Source of the DNA: Paenibacillus oralis
GTDB taxonomy: Bacteria > Bacillota > Bacilli > Paenibacillales > Paenibacillaceae
DNA: 64,000 bases
NCBI RefSeq assembly: GCF_003863965.1
Contig: NZ_RRCN01000001.1
Coordinates: 4,174,304-4,238,303 of the forward strand
Direction: 5' to 3'
This document shows, in pieces, positions 34,901 through 43,845 of the stretch. A model generated the notes under the pieces. It was not told the origin of the DNA. It made no database searches and saw only the letters and a program-made list of their open reading frames with translations. Position 1 is the first letter of the stretch, and each line of letters opens with the position of its first letter. The translations under genes were made by a program, and so were the position numbers.

Positions 34901-36940
34901 CTAATTTTCCTTTCTAAAATCAGCGATCAGGTCCCCGGTGATGATCGTGTCGGAGATGCGCAGCCGTGTCTGAGCTTCCTCGTAAGGGGCCCGGCAGCGC
35001 TCGATACCGATGGGTAAGCGGCTCTCCAAATCGTAGCATTGCCCGTTTTCGAAGCGGTTGTCGGCCGACGGGATGTAATACAGCCCGCCGTCGGTGAAAG
35101 CTCCCGAGCGCAGCACGACCAGTCGTTCCGTTTCGGCGCCGGCGAACAAATTGTTGCCCATCATGTAATAAGGCGCCGAAGAAATGCCCAACAGATGAAG
35201 CAGCGACGGGGCCATATCCAACTGCCCGGCGGGCCGATCATCGGTGCCGGTTAAATTGCCGTCCGGCAGATGGATCAGCAGCGGCACCTGATTCATGATT
35301 TGATGCATGTCCAGATCGGACAGAGATTTGCCGAGAAACCGCTCGTAATCCGCTTTGTCCGTAAGTGAATTGTCATGATCTCCGTAGAAATACAGAATCG
35401 TGTTGTCCCATAACCCTGCTTGTTTAAGCCCCTCGACCAGTTCGCCAAGCGCGGCGTCCACGTAATGGACGGACTGCAGATAATCGCCGAACACCGTGCC
35501 CTCAAACTCTCCGGTATCCAGTTCTTTCTTGTCGGCCGGCAGTGTATACGGATGATGGCTGGACAAGGTGATCAGAAAGTTATAAAATGGCTGCTTCTCC
35601 TGCGTCATCCGGGCCAGCGACTGGCGGAAAAACGATTTGTCGCCCAAGGACCAGCCGAGCGGTTCGTCCATCGTGAAGTCTTTTTTGCTGAAAAACCGGT
35701 CGTAACCCATTGCCTGGTACATGTTATTGCGGTTCCAAAAGCTGCCTTCGTAAGCGTGAAAAGCTTCCGCCGTATATCCTCCTTGCTCCTTCAATATCCG
35801 CGGCAGCACGTCAAACGTATGGCTTGGATAACGCATGGCCACCGAGCCGGCCGGCAGCGGATGCAGTGAGCTGTGTGAGGAAAAGTCCGCATCGGAGGTG
35901 CGCCCCTGCCCGGTCTGGTGATAATAGTTCGGATAATAAAGACTGTCCTCCATCAACCGGTTGAAATGGGGCGTAATCTCTTGTCCGCCGATTTGTTTGC
36001 CGATCATGAAATTCATAAACGCTTCGGCTTGAATCACAATGACGTTGCTGCCCGCATAAGCGCCGAACGTTTCATTCTGTACCGCGCGGCGGCTCCGGGC
36101 TTCATCAAACCAGCGCTTAATCTCCGTCTGTTCCTGCGCGGACACCGTGTCCGTTCCGCTGAGCTGCTCCATAACGTATTTCGATGCGTCGTAAAAATGA
36201 AATCCCAACAGGCCGGTCACGTTGTATAGTGAAACGTTCCACCAGTTATTCTCAAACAGGTCGCCCGCCCATGTTTTGGCGTAATGACGGATCGGTCCCA
36301 CAGCGAGGACAAAGCCGACCGCAAAGGCGATGACGCCGGCGGAGAAACGTCCCAGCAAGCGGCGCCGCCGTTCTTGGCGGCGGGCGGCCTCGGACAAGGT
36401 GCCTGCACCGCCATCCGCCAATCGGTTTGCCTGTTGGAACACCGGTTGATCTTGTCCTTGTCCGCCGCGTCCGAATCCTTTCTTCAACGCCATCATTCCC
36501 AGCTTAAGCGCCAGCCATGCTCCCCAATCCGCGATCAGCCACAGGTCGTAAGGATAAATCAGCGAGCGGATGCTGCCGCCAAGCTCCCCGACCTGACCAG
36601 CCTGCAGCAGCACGGGCACCGTAATAAAATCCCTGAAATAGCGGTAATATACGAGATCGGAAAAAATCAGAGCGGTAAGCAGCACGTTCAGAGCGGCTAG
36701 GGCGATCGACCTGCCGCGCGGCGGCAGCCACAGCGTCCAGAACGAGACAAGCATCACCGAACCGATGGCAATCAGGTTGTCGAGCAGGTTCATGTCGATA
36801 TAGAGGGCGTGCAGCTGGCTGTGCAGCATCCTGAGCTTCAAAAAAATCGCGAGCACAAACAAAATATATCCAAACGGGATGATGCGCAGTAGCCAATTTA
36901 TCCGCTCGGCCAACCCGCGATCCCCGGTAAGACGCAGCAT
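34901..36940 (-). CDS. LTA synthase family sulfatase
   Basis: Membrane enzyme of 679 residues that polymerises or primes glycerol-phosphate on lipoteichoic acid from phosphatidylglycerol, outside the cell. Five hydrophobic segments fill residues about 15-225, with a linker of polar and basic residues near 165-195. The extracellular sulfatase domain has the nucleophile Thr in GQGRTSDADFSS (near 345), metal ligands in the early IVIQAEAFMNF (Glu) and in FYGDHDNSL (Asp-His), and the SSHHPYTLP block. It is close to LtaS/YqgS proteins. ATG at 36940 lies 11 bases after GGAAAGGAG. It is divergent from nothing and ends next to the EFR1 gene. Confidence 0.93.
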   Translation of the reverse strand: MLRLTGDRGLAERINWLLRIIPFGYILFVLAIFLKLRMLHSQLHALYIDMNLLDNLIAIGSVMLVSFWTLWLPPRGRSIALAALNVLLTALIFSDLVYYRYFRDFITVPVLLQAGQVGELGGSIRSLIYPYDLWLIADWGAWLALKLGMMALKKGFGRGGQGQDQPVFQQANRLADGGAGTLSEAARRQERRRRLLGRFSAGVIAFAVGFVLAVGPIRHYAKTWAGDLFENNWWNVSLYNVTGLLGFHFYDASKYVMEQLSGTDTVSAQEQTEIKRWFDEARSRRAVQNETFGAYAGSNVIVIQAEAFMNFMIGKQIGGQEITPHFNRLMEDSLYYPNYYHQTGQGRTSDADFSSHSSLHPLPAGSVAMRYPSHTFDVLPRILKEQGGYTAEAFHAYEGSFWNRNNMYQAMGYDRFFSKKDFTMDEPLGWSLGDKSFFRQSLARMTQEKQPFYNFLITLSSHHPYTLPADKKELDTGEFEGTVFGDYLQSVHYVDAALGELVEGLKQAGLWDNTILYFYGDHDNSLTDKADYERFLGKSLSDLDMHQIMNQVPLLIHLPDGNLTGTDDRPAGQLDMAPSLLHLLGISSAPYYMMGNNLFAGAETERLVVLRSGAFTDGGLYYIPSADNRFENGQCYDLESRLPIGIERCRAPYEEAQTRLRISDTIITGDLIADFRKEN

Positions 36941-37168
36941 GTTCTAAAAAACTCCTTTCCTTAACTTACTATATAAGTTGAACTAATGATTGTACGTGAT
37001 AGGGCAGCCGTGTGAAATGTTCTTACGATCGCTGTTGCTCCCAGATTTCTATGATTAAGTTGATTCATAAATGGTAGAAATCCGGTCACAAAGGCGACCA
37101 CTGCCGTTTCTTCAGAATCATTTCACACTCTTGCCTAACTCGCTCATTTTTTTAGTTCAACATATATA

Positions 37169-37187
37169 GTTCAAAAAGTCAGCTTTT
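37169..37187 (+). repeat. Short dispersed repeat F, copy 1
   Basis: GTTCAAAAAGTCAGCTTTT, matched almost exactly at 51494-51513 and as a longer hairpin at 58958-58988. Confidence 0.65.
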
Positions 37188-37204
37188 AAGCACCACTACC
37201 TATT

Positions 37205-37250
37205 AAAAGGGAGAACCCTTCTTCCACGTTTAGTGGCGTGGAGGAAGGGG
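37205..37250 (-). terminator. Terminator of the rRNA methyltransferase gene
   Basis: CCTTCCTCCACG pairs with CGTGGAAGAAGG on the minus strand and runs into CCCTTTTAAT. The stem includes the stop codon of the gene. Confidence 0.75.
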
Positions 37251-38375
37251 CCCGAGAAACTGCAAATATTGGCATTCGATGCGGCCGTTGTACAGCTTGC
37301 GGCGTTTGTCCGCCTTGCGCTGAAAATCGTGCTCGAATTGCTTAGTAGGCGTCAGCGCGAAAAAGGACCAGGTAGGCAGTCCCGCCATGATCCGGCCGAA
37401 CTGGGAGATCAGCTTCCGCACTTCCTTTTCTTCCCCGATCCGCTCGCCGTAAGGCGGATTAGTAATCATGCAGCCGTAATCGCCCTGCGGTTGGATTTTG
37501 ACGGCGGGGAGGCATTCGAACTTGATTTCCTTCGCCAATCCGGCGCTTTTGGCGGCGGCCTTGGCGATTTCGATCGCCTCCGGGTCGATGTCGCTGCCGG
37601 CGATGTTCAGCGGGATATCGTCCCGCACCGCGTCAAACGCCTCTTCCCGGGCCTCTTGCCATAAGCGCTCCGGCACAGCCGGCCAGCTTTCGGCATTAAA
37701 CGTGCGGCGCAGTCCCGGCGCCAGGTTCCAGCCGATCATCGCCGCTTCGATGGGCAGCGTGCCCGAGCCGCAGCAAGGATCGTAGAACGGCCGCGCCGGA
37801 TTTTGGTTCCAGCGGCTGAGCAAAATGAGCGCGGCGGCCATCGTTTCCTTCAGCGGCGCCTCTGTCGCATGCTTGCGGTAGCCCCGTTTGTGCAGCGCCG
37901 GCCCGGTCGTATCGAGCGTGAGCAGCGCCTTGTCATTCAATAGATTAACTTCGATGACATAACGCGGGCCGGTTTCCTTAAACCATTCGGTAGAGTGCGA
38001 TTGCTTGAGCTTTTCGACGACCGCTTTTTTGACGATTCCCTGGCAGGCAGGGACGCTGCTGAGCTGCGACTTGTGCGACCGGCCTTCCACCGGGAATTCC
38101 CCGTTTGCGGGAATCCACTCCTGCCAAGGCAGCGCTTTGGTGCCTTCAAACAGCTCGTCGAAGGTCAGGGCGGTAAATTCGCCCATCTTGATCAAAATCC
38201 GGTCGGACGTCCGCAGCCACAAATTACAGCGGCAAATATCGATCAGATTGCCGGTAAAATGGACGCGGCCGTTTTCGACCGCCGTATCTTCGTATCCCAA
38301 TTCTTTCAATTCGCGCGCCACCACGGCTTCCAGCCCCATCGGGGCGGTCGCGATCAGTTGCAAAGGTCCAGACAT
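37230..38375 (-). CDS. RlmL/YpsC-type 23S rRNA (guanine-N2)-methyltransferase
   Basis: S-adenosylmethionine-dependent RNA methyltransferase of 381 residues. The N-terminal THUMP region (about 1-150) reads APMGLEAVVARELKELGYED, and the catalytic domain has DPCCGSGTLPIEAAMIG (SAM loop) and ITNPPYGERIG (the NPPY catalytic motif). Length fits the single-domain YpsC of B. subtilis, not the fused RlmKL of enterics. A specific rRNA base is inferred from the family only. ATG behind GGAGTGATC. The stop lies inside the terminator stem. Confidence 0.93.
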   Translation of the reverse strand: MSGPLQLIATAPMGLEAVVARELKELGYEDTAVENGRVHFTGNLIDICRCNLWLRTSDRILIKMGEFTALTFDELFEGTKALPWQEWIPANGEFPVEGRSHKSQLSSVPACQGIVKKAVVEKLKQSHSTEWFKETGPRYVIEVNLLNDKALLTLDTTGPALHKRGYRKHATEAPLKETMAAALILLSRWNQNPARPFYDPCCGSGTLPIEAAMIGWNLAPGLRRTFNAESWPAVPERLWQEAREEAFDAVRDDIPLNIAGSDIDPEAIEIAKAAAKSAGLAKEIKFECLPAVKIQPQGDYGCMITNPPYGERIGEEKEVRKLISQFGRIMAGLPTWSFFALTPTKQFEHDFQRKADKRRKLYNGRIECQYLQFLGPLPPRH

Positions 38376-38553
38376 TCTTGTAGATCACTCCAGCTTCGGC
38401 ATTATACTTGTGAGAACTGCGTAAAAACCATACAATTCAGTATAGGCCAATGCTTGTCAAGTTACAAACGGTTCTTTGGATCGCAATGCAAAAATGTTGC
38501 GAGACGATCTGCGCCGTATACATAAGGAAACGAACGAAAGGATGTAGATTGCG

Positions 38554-39183
38554 ATGCTGATGCCGGAACAATACGGGGACGAATTATATGCCAAAGATGA
38601 AGTACTGGAGCGGGTGACCCGGTCCATTTTGGACAGCGGGTTGAAGGACGTGTCGATCGCGCCGGGATATGGCCGGCTTTTGACCTTGCTGGCCAAGCTG
38701 GCGGGAGCCAAAGCGGTGCTGGAGATCGGTGCCCTTGGCGGCTACAGCGGGATTTGCCTGGCCCGGGGACTGCCGGCGGACGGGCGGCTCGTGTCGCTGG
38801 AACTGAAAGAGGAGAACGCCGGATTGGCGCGGCGGAATTTGGAAGCCGCCGGATTCGGCAGCCTGGCCGAGTATATGATCGGCCCTGCGCTGGATAGTCT
38901 AGCGACGCTGGAGGCCCGGGGGGAGCGGTTCGATTTCTTTTTCATCGATGCGGACAAAGAAAACTATCCGGCGTACCTCGAATACGCGATAAAACTGGCC
39001 AAGCCGGGCGCGCTCATTGCCGGGGACAATATTTTGCTGCGGGGGCGTACCCTCAATGAGGAGAAGAGTGGACCGTCGGTGCAGGCGATGCGCAGGTTCA
39101 ACGAGATGATCGCCCGGGACGAGCGGCTGATCAGCACGCTGCTGCCGGCTTATGACGGCCTTGCGCTGGCGATGGTGAAATAG
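38554..39183 (+). CDS. O-methyltransferase (caffeoyl-CoA OMT-like)
   Basis: SAM-dependent O-methyltransferase of 209 residues. It has the family blocks LLTLLAKLAGAKAVLEIGALGGYSGI (SAM site), LELKEENAGLARRNLEAAG, and FFFIDADKENYPAYLEYAI with the metal-binding Asp residues, then LIAGDNILLRG. Bacterial homologues (TrmR/YrrM-like) include a tRNA wobble methyltransferase, so an RNA or small-molecule substrate are both possible. ATG behind AAAGGATG with a rather long spacer; a start two codons later (MPEQY) is equally possible. Confidence 0.9.
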   Translation: MLMPEQYGDELYAKDEVLERVTRSILDSGLKDVSIAPGYGRLLTLLAKLAGAKAVLEIGALGGYSGICLARGLPADGRLVSLELKEENAGLARRNLEAAGFGSLAEYMIGPALDSLATLEARGERFDFFFIDADKENYPAYLEYAIKLAKPGALIAGDNILLRGRTLNEEKSGPSVQAMRRFNEMIARDERLISTLLPAYDGLALAMVK

Positions 39184-39185
39184 AA

Positions 39186-39232
39186 AGGGCCGTGATTCAT
39201 GCGCCACAAACGTAGGGATCACGGTTTTTTTG
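39186..39232 (+). terminator. Terminator after the O-methyltransferase gene
   Basis: CCGTGAT pairs with ATCACGG and is followed by seven T; the stop of the convergent hxlR-type gene is adjacent. Confidence 0.85.
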
Positions 39233-39556
39233 TCAATTTCTCCACCTGGCCGCCCATTTTTCCATTTCCTTAAGCGAGCTTTGAAAATCCAGGCCTTTTG
39301 GCGTCAGCGAATATTCGACCGTTACCGGGACGGTGGGAAAAACCTCACGGCGCACGATGCCGCTTTTCTCCAAATGCCGCAGCGCATCGGTTAAGGATTG
39401 CGTACGGACGATCTTCAAATCGCGGTGGAGCTGCTGAAAGCGCCGCGGGCCTTTGGACAGCTCGGCGATGATCAGAAAGGACCATTTGGCTCCGAGGATT
39501 TGCAGTACGGAGCAGATGTCGGAAAGGTCCTCGGTTTCTTTTTGTTGCTGTTCCAT
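39233..39556 (-). CDS. HxlR family transcriptional regulator
   Basis: Winged-helix regulator of 107 residues. It has LGAKWSFLIIAELSKGPRRFQQLHRDL, IVRTQSLTDALRHLEKSGIVRREVFPTVPVTVEYSLT and PKGLDF, all standard for HxlR. The family cysteine is moved: here CSVL precedes the first helix (Cys15), a place where redox- or aldehyde-sensing Cys residues are found in several members. ATG behind GAGGAGGAAG. It is divergent from an MFS exporter gene, which it very probably controls. Confidence 0.93.
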   Translation of the reverse strand: MEQQQKETEDLSDICSVLQILGAKWSFLIIAELSKGPRRFQQLHRDLKIVRTQSLTDALRHLEKSGIVRREVFPTVPVTVEYSLTPKGLDFQSSLKEMEKWAARWRN

Positions 39557-39601
39557 TTTTCTTCCTCCTCATACTTACTTAAATATAGTTAGTCAAAATA
39601 A

Positions 39602-39658
39602 TTGGATAATATCCAAAAGATTTGCCTTCTTACATATCGTATGTAACCTCATTATAAT
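39602..39658 (+). promoter_or_regulatory. MFS promoter with two palindromic operators
   Basis: Two perfect inverted repeats lie between hxlR and the MFS gene: TTGGATAATATCCAA (39602-39616) and TTACATATCGTATGTAA (39630-39646). The second covers the -35 position of a promoter whose -10 is TATAAT at 39653-39658 (17-bp spacer from TTACAT). Binding there would block transcription of the MFS gene; the first may serve the regulator's own promoter. Confidence 0.8.
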
Positions 39659-39691
39659 GCAATCAAGAAGATGTGAGGAGGAGAATTTAAC

Positions 39692-40873
39692 ATGAATAGA
39701 CTAAAGCTTGCAATTTACGTGTTGACCATCGGCGTATTTCTTACGGCGACCTCGGAGCTGATCGTTTCCGGGATCATCGGTACGATATCCGAAGATTTGG
39801 GCGTTTCGCTGGCGTTAGCCGGACAGCTGGTTACGGTTTACTCTCTGTCTTTCGCCATCGGTACCCCGGTGATCATATCGCTAACCTCGTGGCAGGACCG
39901 CAAACGAATGCTGCTGGCCTCGCTGGCCGTGTTTATCGCCGGCTGCCTGGCGGCATGGATGAGCCCGAATATGGCCGTTTTGATGATATCCCGAGTTATT
40001 TTGGGCGTGAGTTCAGGTGTCTTTCTGGTCGTTGTGTTCGGCGCAGCCGCCAAAATCGTCCCCCCGGACAAAATCGGCAGCGCGATCGGCACCGTTGTCC
40101 TCGGTTTCAGCAGCGCGATGATTTTGGGAATTCCGATCGGTATGGCCATTGCCGAATGGCTGAACTGGCGGGCGATTTTCCTGATCCTGGCCCTGCTTAG
40201 CATAGGGGTGGCGTACTTAATTTACAAGCTGGCTCCGGCCATGGAAGGAGATGCGGCGGTTCCTTTTTTCCGGCAGTTTAAAGTTCTCGGCAGCGCGGTT
40301 ATCGTCAGCGGGCTTATGATTACGTTGTTCAGAGAGTCGGGCAATAACCTGCTGTTTACGTACGTCATTCCTTTTATGCAAAACATCTTTGCTTTACCTT
40401 CTTCCTACAGCAGCTTCGTCATGCTCCTGTTAGGCATTGTCGGGGCCGTCGGATCACGCCTGGGCGGTTACTGCATCGACCGCTGGGGAGCCTCCCGCGT
40501 CTTACTCGCCGGTCTGGTGATCCATGCCGTGACCATTTCGATTTTGCCATTGTGGGCGGGCAGGACGATACCGGGGATCGTATTCCTTTCCCTTATGGTG
40601 TTGTCCATGTTTGCCGCAGGAACGGCCATTCAAAGCTATTTTATCGCGCGGGCGCCGCAGTCCTCCAATCTGGTGCTTAGCATCAACACCTCCATCACCC
40701 ACTTGGGGCTGGCGCTTGGCGCCGGTGGGGGAGGCCTCGTGCTCGAATCGACGGGGACGCTTTACTTTCATCCCTGGCTGGGAGGACTTTTGATCGGGTC
40801 AGGCCTTGTGGCCGCCGCCGTAAGCATCGCTTGGGGGAGAAAGAAAAGCCGGGTCGAATTGTTGCTTAATTAA
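39692..40873 (+). CDS. MFS transporter (DHA1/AraJ-like exporter)
   Basis: Membrane exporter of 393 residues with twelve hydrophobic segments. The first loop motif reads SLTSWQDRKRMLLASL, close to motif A of the major facilitator family, and the motif C-like segment SAMILGIPIGMAIAEWLNWR is present in helix 5. AraJ/YdhP-like proteins export drugs or sugars; the substrate here is unknown. ATG behind GAGGAGGAG. It is divergent from an HxlR regulator that most likely represses it, so it is expected to be induced by a small toxic molecule. Confidence 0.92.
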   Translation: MNRLKLAIYVLTIGVFLTATSELIVSGIIGTISEDLGVSLALAGQLVTVYSLSFAIGTPVIISLTSWQDRKRMLLASLAVFIAGCLAAWMSPNMAVLMISRVILGVSSGVFLVVVFGAAAKIVPPDKIGSAIGTVVLGFSSAMILGIPIGMAIAEWLNWRAIFLILALLSIGVAYLIYKLAPAMEGDAAVPFFRQFKVLGSAVIVSGLMITLFRESGNNLLFTYVIPFMQNIFALPSSYSSFVMLLLGIVGAVGSRLGGYCIDRWGASRVLLAGLVIHAVTISILPLWAGRTIPGIVFLSLMVLSMFAAGTAIQSYFIARAPQSSNLVLSINTSITHLGLALGAGGGGLVLESTGTLYFHPWLGGLLIGSGLVAAAVSIAWGRKKSRVELLLN

Positions 40874-40900
40874 CTTTGCCGGACATGCGGTTCTAATTGT

Positions 40901-41084
40901 GCTGCAAAAGTGCATCTTATTTTCTTTAAATGCCGCCCTTAGAACGATTGAAATGCAAAAGTACATCTCATTTGAGGTTGTTCGATAAAAAAGGGTCTTT
41001 GGGCCGGAAATGAACTGCACTTATGCATTTGAGCCACCCGTTTCGGGGAGTTTCGACGAAAATCGCATGCACTTTTGTATTTGG
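40901..41084 (+). repeat. Four-arm intergenic element, type C, copy 3
   Basis: Direct arms GCTGCAAAAGTGCATCTTAT (from 40901) and AATGCAAAAGTACATCTCAT (from 40952), 51 bp apart; inverted arms containing CTGCACTTATGCATTTGAG (41005-41035) and ATGCACTTTTGTATTTGG (41061-41084), 52 bp apart. The 345-bp gap to the cupin gene has no other feature. Confidence 0.83.
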
Positions 41085-41218
41085 GGAAAAATCTCGCACT
41101 CGCATTCAACGGAAAAGTATCGGTAATTCATTAAATTTAATGAATAAGGGGCGTCCCCAAGCCGTCAGACGACTTACGGTACGTCCCTTGTGTTAACAGC
41201 GGAGTCCTGGCCGATTCT

Positions 41219-41935
41219 TTAAGGCCCGTCATGGTACAGATGTGCCCAGCCGTTTCCGATGACCTGCGGCCGCCGGGGATTGCCGTCGCTTTGCTGGTAT
41301 GGGCGAAGGCCGTAGCCCTGGTTGTAGGGCGGGTGGCTGGTATGGGCTGCGGCATCGGGCTGCGGATTTTGCGTTTGGTAATCGACGTCCTGATTTTCTT
41401 TCGGGCAGTCTGCTGGCGGCCCAATGATTACGGTTTGGTTCAGCGGCGCAAGCGCCACGCTGACTTTGGCCGGATCGAGGCAGTACATGTGCGCGAGCGC
41501 CTCGGGCGGCGTGAGCCGGAGCATATCGGAGACGGGGATGATTTCTGGGACCGGCGCGTCGAAAATAGCCAAAAAGTGTGTCCCGTCCACGGTAGCGGTG
41601 TCATAATGCCACCACCCCTGGGGGATGCTGGTCACCTGGCCGGGCCGGTTCGGATAATGCCGGAGCTCTTTCGTAAACGGATTGATGACCGAGACGACGA
41701 CCTCGCCCGCAACGCAATATACGAGCTCCGAAGCGTTTGGGTGGTGGTGGGGTTCGATGGCGTTGCCTTTGTCCAAATAGGTGTCCAGCATCGACAAATT
41801 GCCGAGCGTATTCAGTTGTTTGATGGACAGCTCGTTGATAAAGTTGCGATTATCCTTTTTAACGGATGTGTTGTGGTTGACGTCATACGTAAATTGCGCG
41901 GATGGCGAAGTGAAATCCTTATAAGAGACCGCCAT
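41219..41935 (-). CDS. Cupin-domain protein
   Basis: Protein of 238 residues with one cupin barrel at about 45-140: IEPHHHPNASELVYCVAGEVVV holds the metal-binding His-x-His and Glu, and IPQGWWHYDTATVDGTHFLAIFD carries the third His. The layout resembles oxalate decarboxylase-type cupins of Bacillus, but it is only one domain long. The C-terminal 60 residues are low-complexity, rich in Gln, Asn, Pro, His and Tyr (NQDVDYQTQNPQPDAAAHTS), as in spore-coat-type proteins. ATG behind AGGGAAC. Function is not assigned; a spore surface role is possible. Confidence 0.85.
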   Translation of the reverse strand: MAVSYKDFTSPSAQFTYDVNHNTSVKKDNRNFINELSIKQLNTLGNLSMLDTYLDKGNAIEPHHHPNASELVYCVAGEVVVSVINPFTKELRHYPNRPGQVTSIPQGWWHYDTATVDGTHFLAIFDAPVPEIIPVSDMLRLTPPEALAHMYCLDPAKVSVALAPLNQTVIIGPPADCPKENQDVDYQTQNPQPDAAAHTSHPPYNQGYGLRPYQQSDGNPRRPQVIGNGWAHLYHDGP

Positions 41936-42072
41936 AATTGTTCCCTGCCTTTCTTATTTCGCTTAGGCGTTGTACTTCTACTGGATATTTATGCACAGGG
42001 CCGGTAGACTATGATTCGGGAAGAGATTAAGTGAAAATAGGATTTTAGCGAATAGGAGGGCGATATTGCGTT

Positions 42073-42294
42073 ATGAGCAACTTTCCGAAAATCCTCATCG
42101 TTTCCGGCATCGTCCTGATTGTCATCGGGCTCGCCTGGATGTTCCTCGGCCGGTTTATCCAATTGGGCCGGCTTCCCGGCGACATCGTGATCGATCGGGG
42201 CAACTTCAAGTTTTATTTTCCGCTCGTCACCTGCATTTTGATCAGCGTTGTGTTCTCTTTGATCATGTACTTGATCCGCTGGTTTATGAAATAA
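42073..42294 (+). CDS. DUF2905 family small membrane protein
   Basis: Protein of 73 residues with two membrane helices (ILIVSGIVLIVIGLAWMF and FPLVTCILISVVFSLIMYLI) joined by the conserved loop LGRLPGDIVIDRGNFKFYFPL, which defines the family. No function is known. ATG lies 13 bases after AGGAGGG, a rather long spacer. It converges with the GT8 gene. Confidence 0.92.
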   Translation: MSNFPKILIVSGIVLIVIGLAWMFLGRFIQLGRLPGDIVIDRGNFKFYFPLVTCILISVVFSLIMYLIRWFMK

Positions 42295-42312
42295 GCCGCC
42301 TGAGCCGGACCA

Positions 42313-43317
42313 TCAACGATAGATCCGCCGACGGATTTTTCTTCTTTTTCGGATTCCTGCCGCCCTGTTGCGCTTGGCTGATTTGACAGATGTCAAATTG
42401 GTTAAAGCAATCCGGACAAACCTGTTTCTTCTGGTGCGGAATCTTCTTCCGGTTGTTTTCCGCTTTCTCGATTTTATGCGGTTCCCATTGATCGGCGTGG
42501 CGGAAAAGTCCGCATTTACGGGTTCTTCGACCGTTTGTTCTCTCCATGGCGTCAGGTTGAGGTAATACCGGTATAGTTCCCAGCCTGAAGAATGGCGGTC
42601 CCAGCATTTTTCATCTCCGGCGAAATGGACGATTTTATTCGAAAAGTCGCGATCGGGCGCAGCCATGTTGAATAAGTTGAAACGTACATCCAAAGGGAGG
42701 TAAGCTCTACCATAAACCGCATTGAGCGCATCCTGATCCGGCATCGCAGTATCGGGGAAATTCCGTAAAAAGTTAAGCGTTTCTCCGTACCAATTAAGAT
42801 TCGCGCGGATCGTGTTCAAGGCGAATAAAATAACCCCGGAGTTAAAATAAAGTTCCGGATTCAGCCCCTTGGAGCTGATCGTATTTGTTACGTTCATGAT
42901 GTTCTGGTCCCAAACCGCGCCCAAATAAAAATGATTTAATTCGACCTGCCACAGTTCTTCAAGATCCATGTTCACCAAAACATCGCAGTCCAGGTAAATA
43001 ATTCTGTCCGCCGGTATGATTGCCGGCAAAAGCAATCGATACATGCAGGCCGGCGTCCACACGTTAATCGAGCCCACACTCGCCATCACCTGGAGTAAAT
43101 CTTCAGGCAGCGCAAGGGGATAAAAAATAATCGTCTGATTATAGCTGGCGGTTAATTCGATGAGTTTTTGCCGGTTATCCTCGCTCAAGGTCTCATCATG
43201 CAAAATATGAACATTTACAGAGGATCTCGTATTTTGGAAAACCGACGCCAAAACGACACCGGCATGCTCGGCATACTGCCCATCCTTATCTTGGAAAGCC
43301 AAAGCTAATTCGATCAT
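42313..43317 (-). CDS. Glycosyltransferase family 8 protein with a basic C-terminal tail
   Basis: Retaining GT-A glycosyltransferase of 334 residues. Family markers are the N-terminal HAGVVLASVFQNT and ILHDETLS, the metal-binding DxD in IIYLDCDVLVNMDLEELW, the YFNSGVILFAL block, MPDQDALNAVYG, and KIVHFAGDEKCW near residue 235. After NLTPWRE (about 260) the sequence turns into an extremely basic tail (KSRKRKTTGRRFRTRRNRF and GIRKRRKIRRR) of about 60 residues. The tail could be a frameshift product, because another frame over it encodes a CPDC-containing segment. Donor and acceptor are unknown. Confidence 0.85.
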   Translation of the reverse strand: MIELALAFQDKDGQYAEHAGVVLASVFQNTRSSVNVHILHDETLSEDNRQKLIELTASYNQTIIFYPLALPEDLLQVMASVGSINVWTPACMYRLLLPAIIPADRIIYLDCDVLVNMDLEELWQVELNHFYLGAVWDQNIMNVTNTISSKGLNPELYFNSGVILFALNTIRANLNWYGETLNFLRNFPDTAMPDQDALNAVYGRAYLPLDVRFNLFNMAAPDRDFSNKIVHFAGDEKCWDRHSSGWELYRYYLNLTPWREQTVEEPVNADFSATPINGNRIKSRKRKTTGRRFRTRRNRFVRIALTNLTSVKSAKRNRAAGIRKRRKIRRRIYR

Positions 43318-43570
43318 CTGATTTGTCCTTTCTTCACGTTAGTTGTCTGCACATTATACGTTAGCCGCGAAGAAGTGGATAAGGCATTAAGCCTGAGCAA
43401 TTCACCCAAATTTGTTTGGATGAAATCTAAGGACATGATTTTATTCGCCGAAAATACATGGGTTATATAGAAAGCGGGCTGAAAGGAAGATAGCTGTATG
43501 GCGTATTCCATGGATCCGGGAGACGGATTTATCGGCGATTTTTTAGATCGGCCGGGGCAGTTGCCGGATA

Positions 43571-43720
43571 TTAACGGTTTAGCATCAAGCGCAGTAGGGT
43601 GATGCACAGCTCCGGGCGGCTCGCGGCATCATCGTAAGCAAAGGAAACAACCTGAAATCCCATCGCTGCCAAAAACGTTTCCCGATTGAGTTCGTTGCAC
43701 CGGAAACTATTGACAAAAAG
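43571..43720 (-). pseudogene. C-terminal remnant of an endonuclease-like gene
   Basis: About 45 codons ending RETFLAAMGFQVVSFAYDD and ASRPELCITLLRLML, which resembles the C-terminal end of PD-(D/E)XK-fold endonuclease-like proteins found in Paenibacillus. The N-terminal, catalytic part is missing and the ORF above position 43720 reads differently, so I call it a decayed fragment. The similarity is from memory of related sequences and needs a search. Confidence 0.45.
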
Positions 43721-43845
43721 AGGGGGCTCGAATATATTATGAATGAACGAAAAAATATTCATTCATCGGCAAGCTCCGCCGGGAAAAGTGAAAAATATCA
43801 CAAAAATGAACATTCCTGGCCAATCCAACATCGGAGGTCAAGACA

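Noticed and set aside
43314..43607. Minus-strand frame of 97 codons
   Set aside because: No ribosome site or motif; it crosses the GT8 promoter region and remnant sequence.
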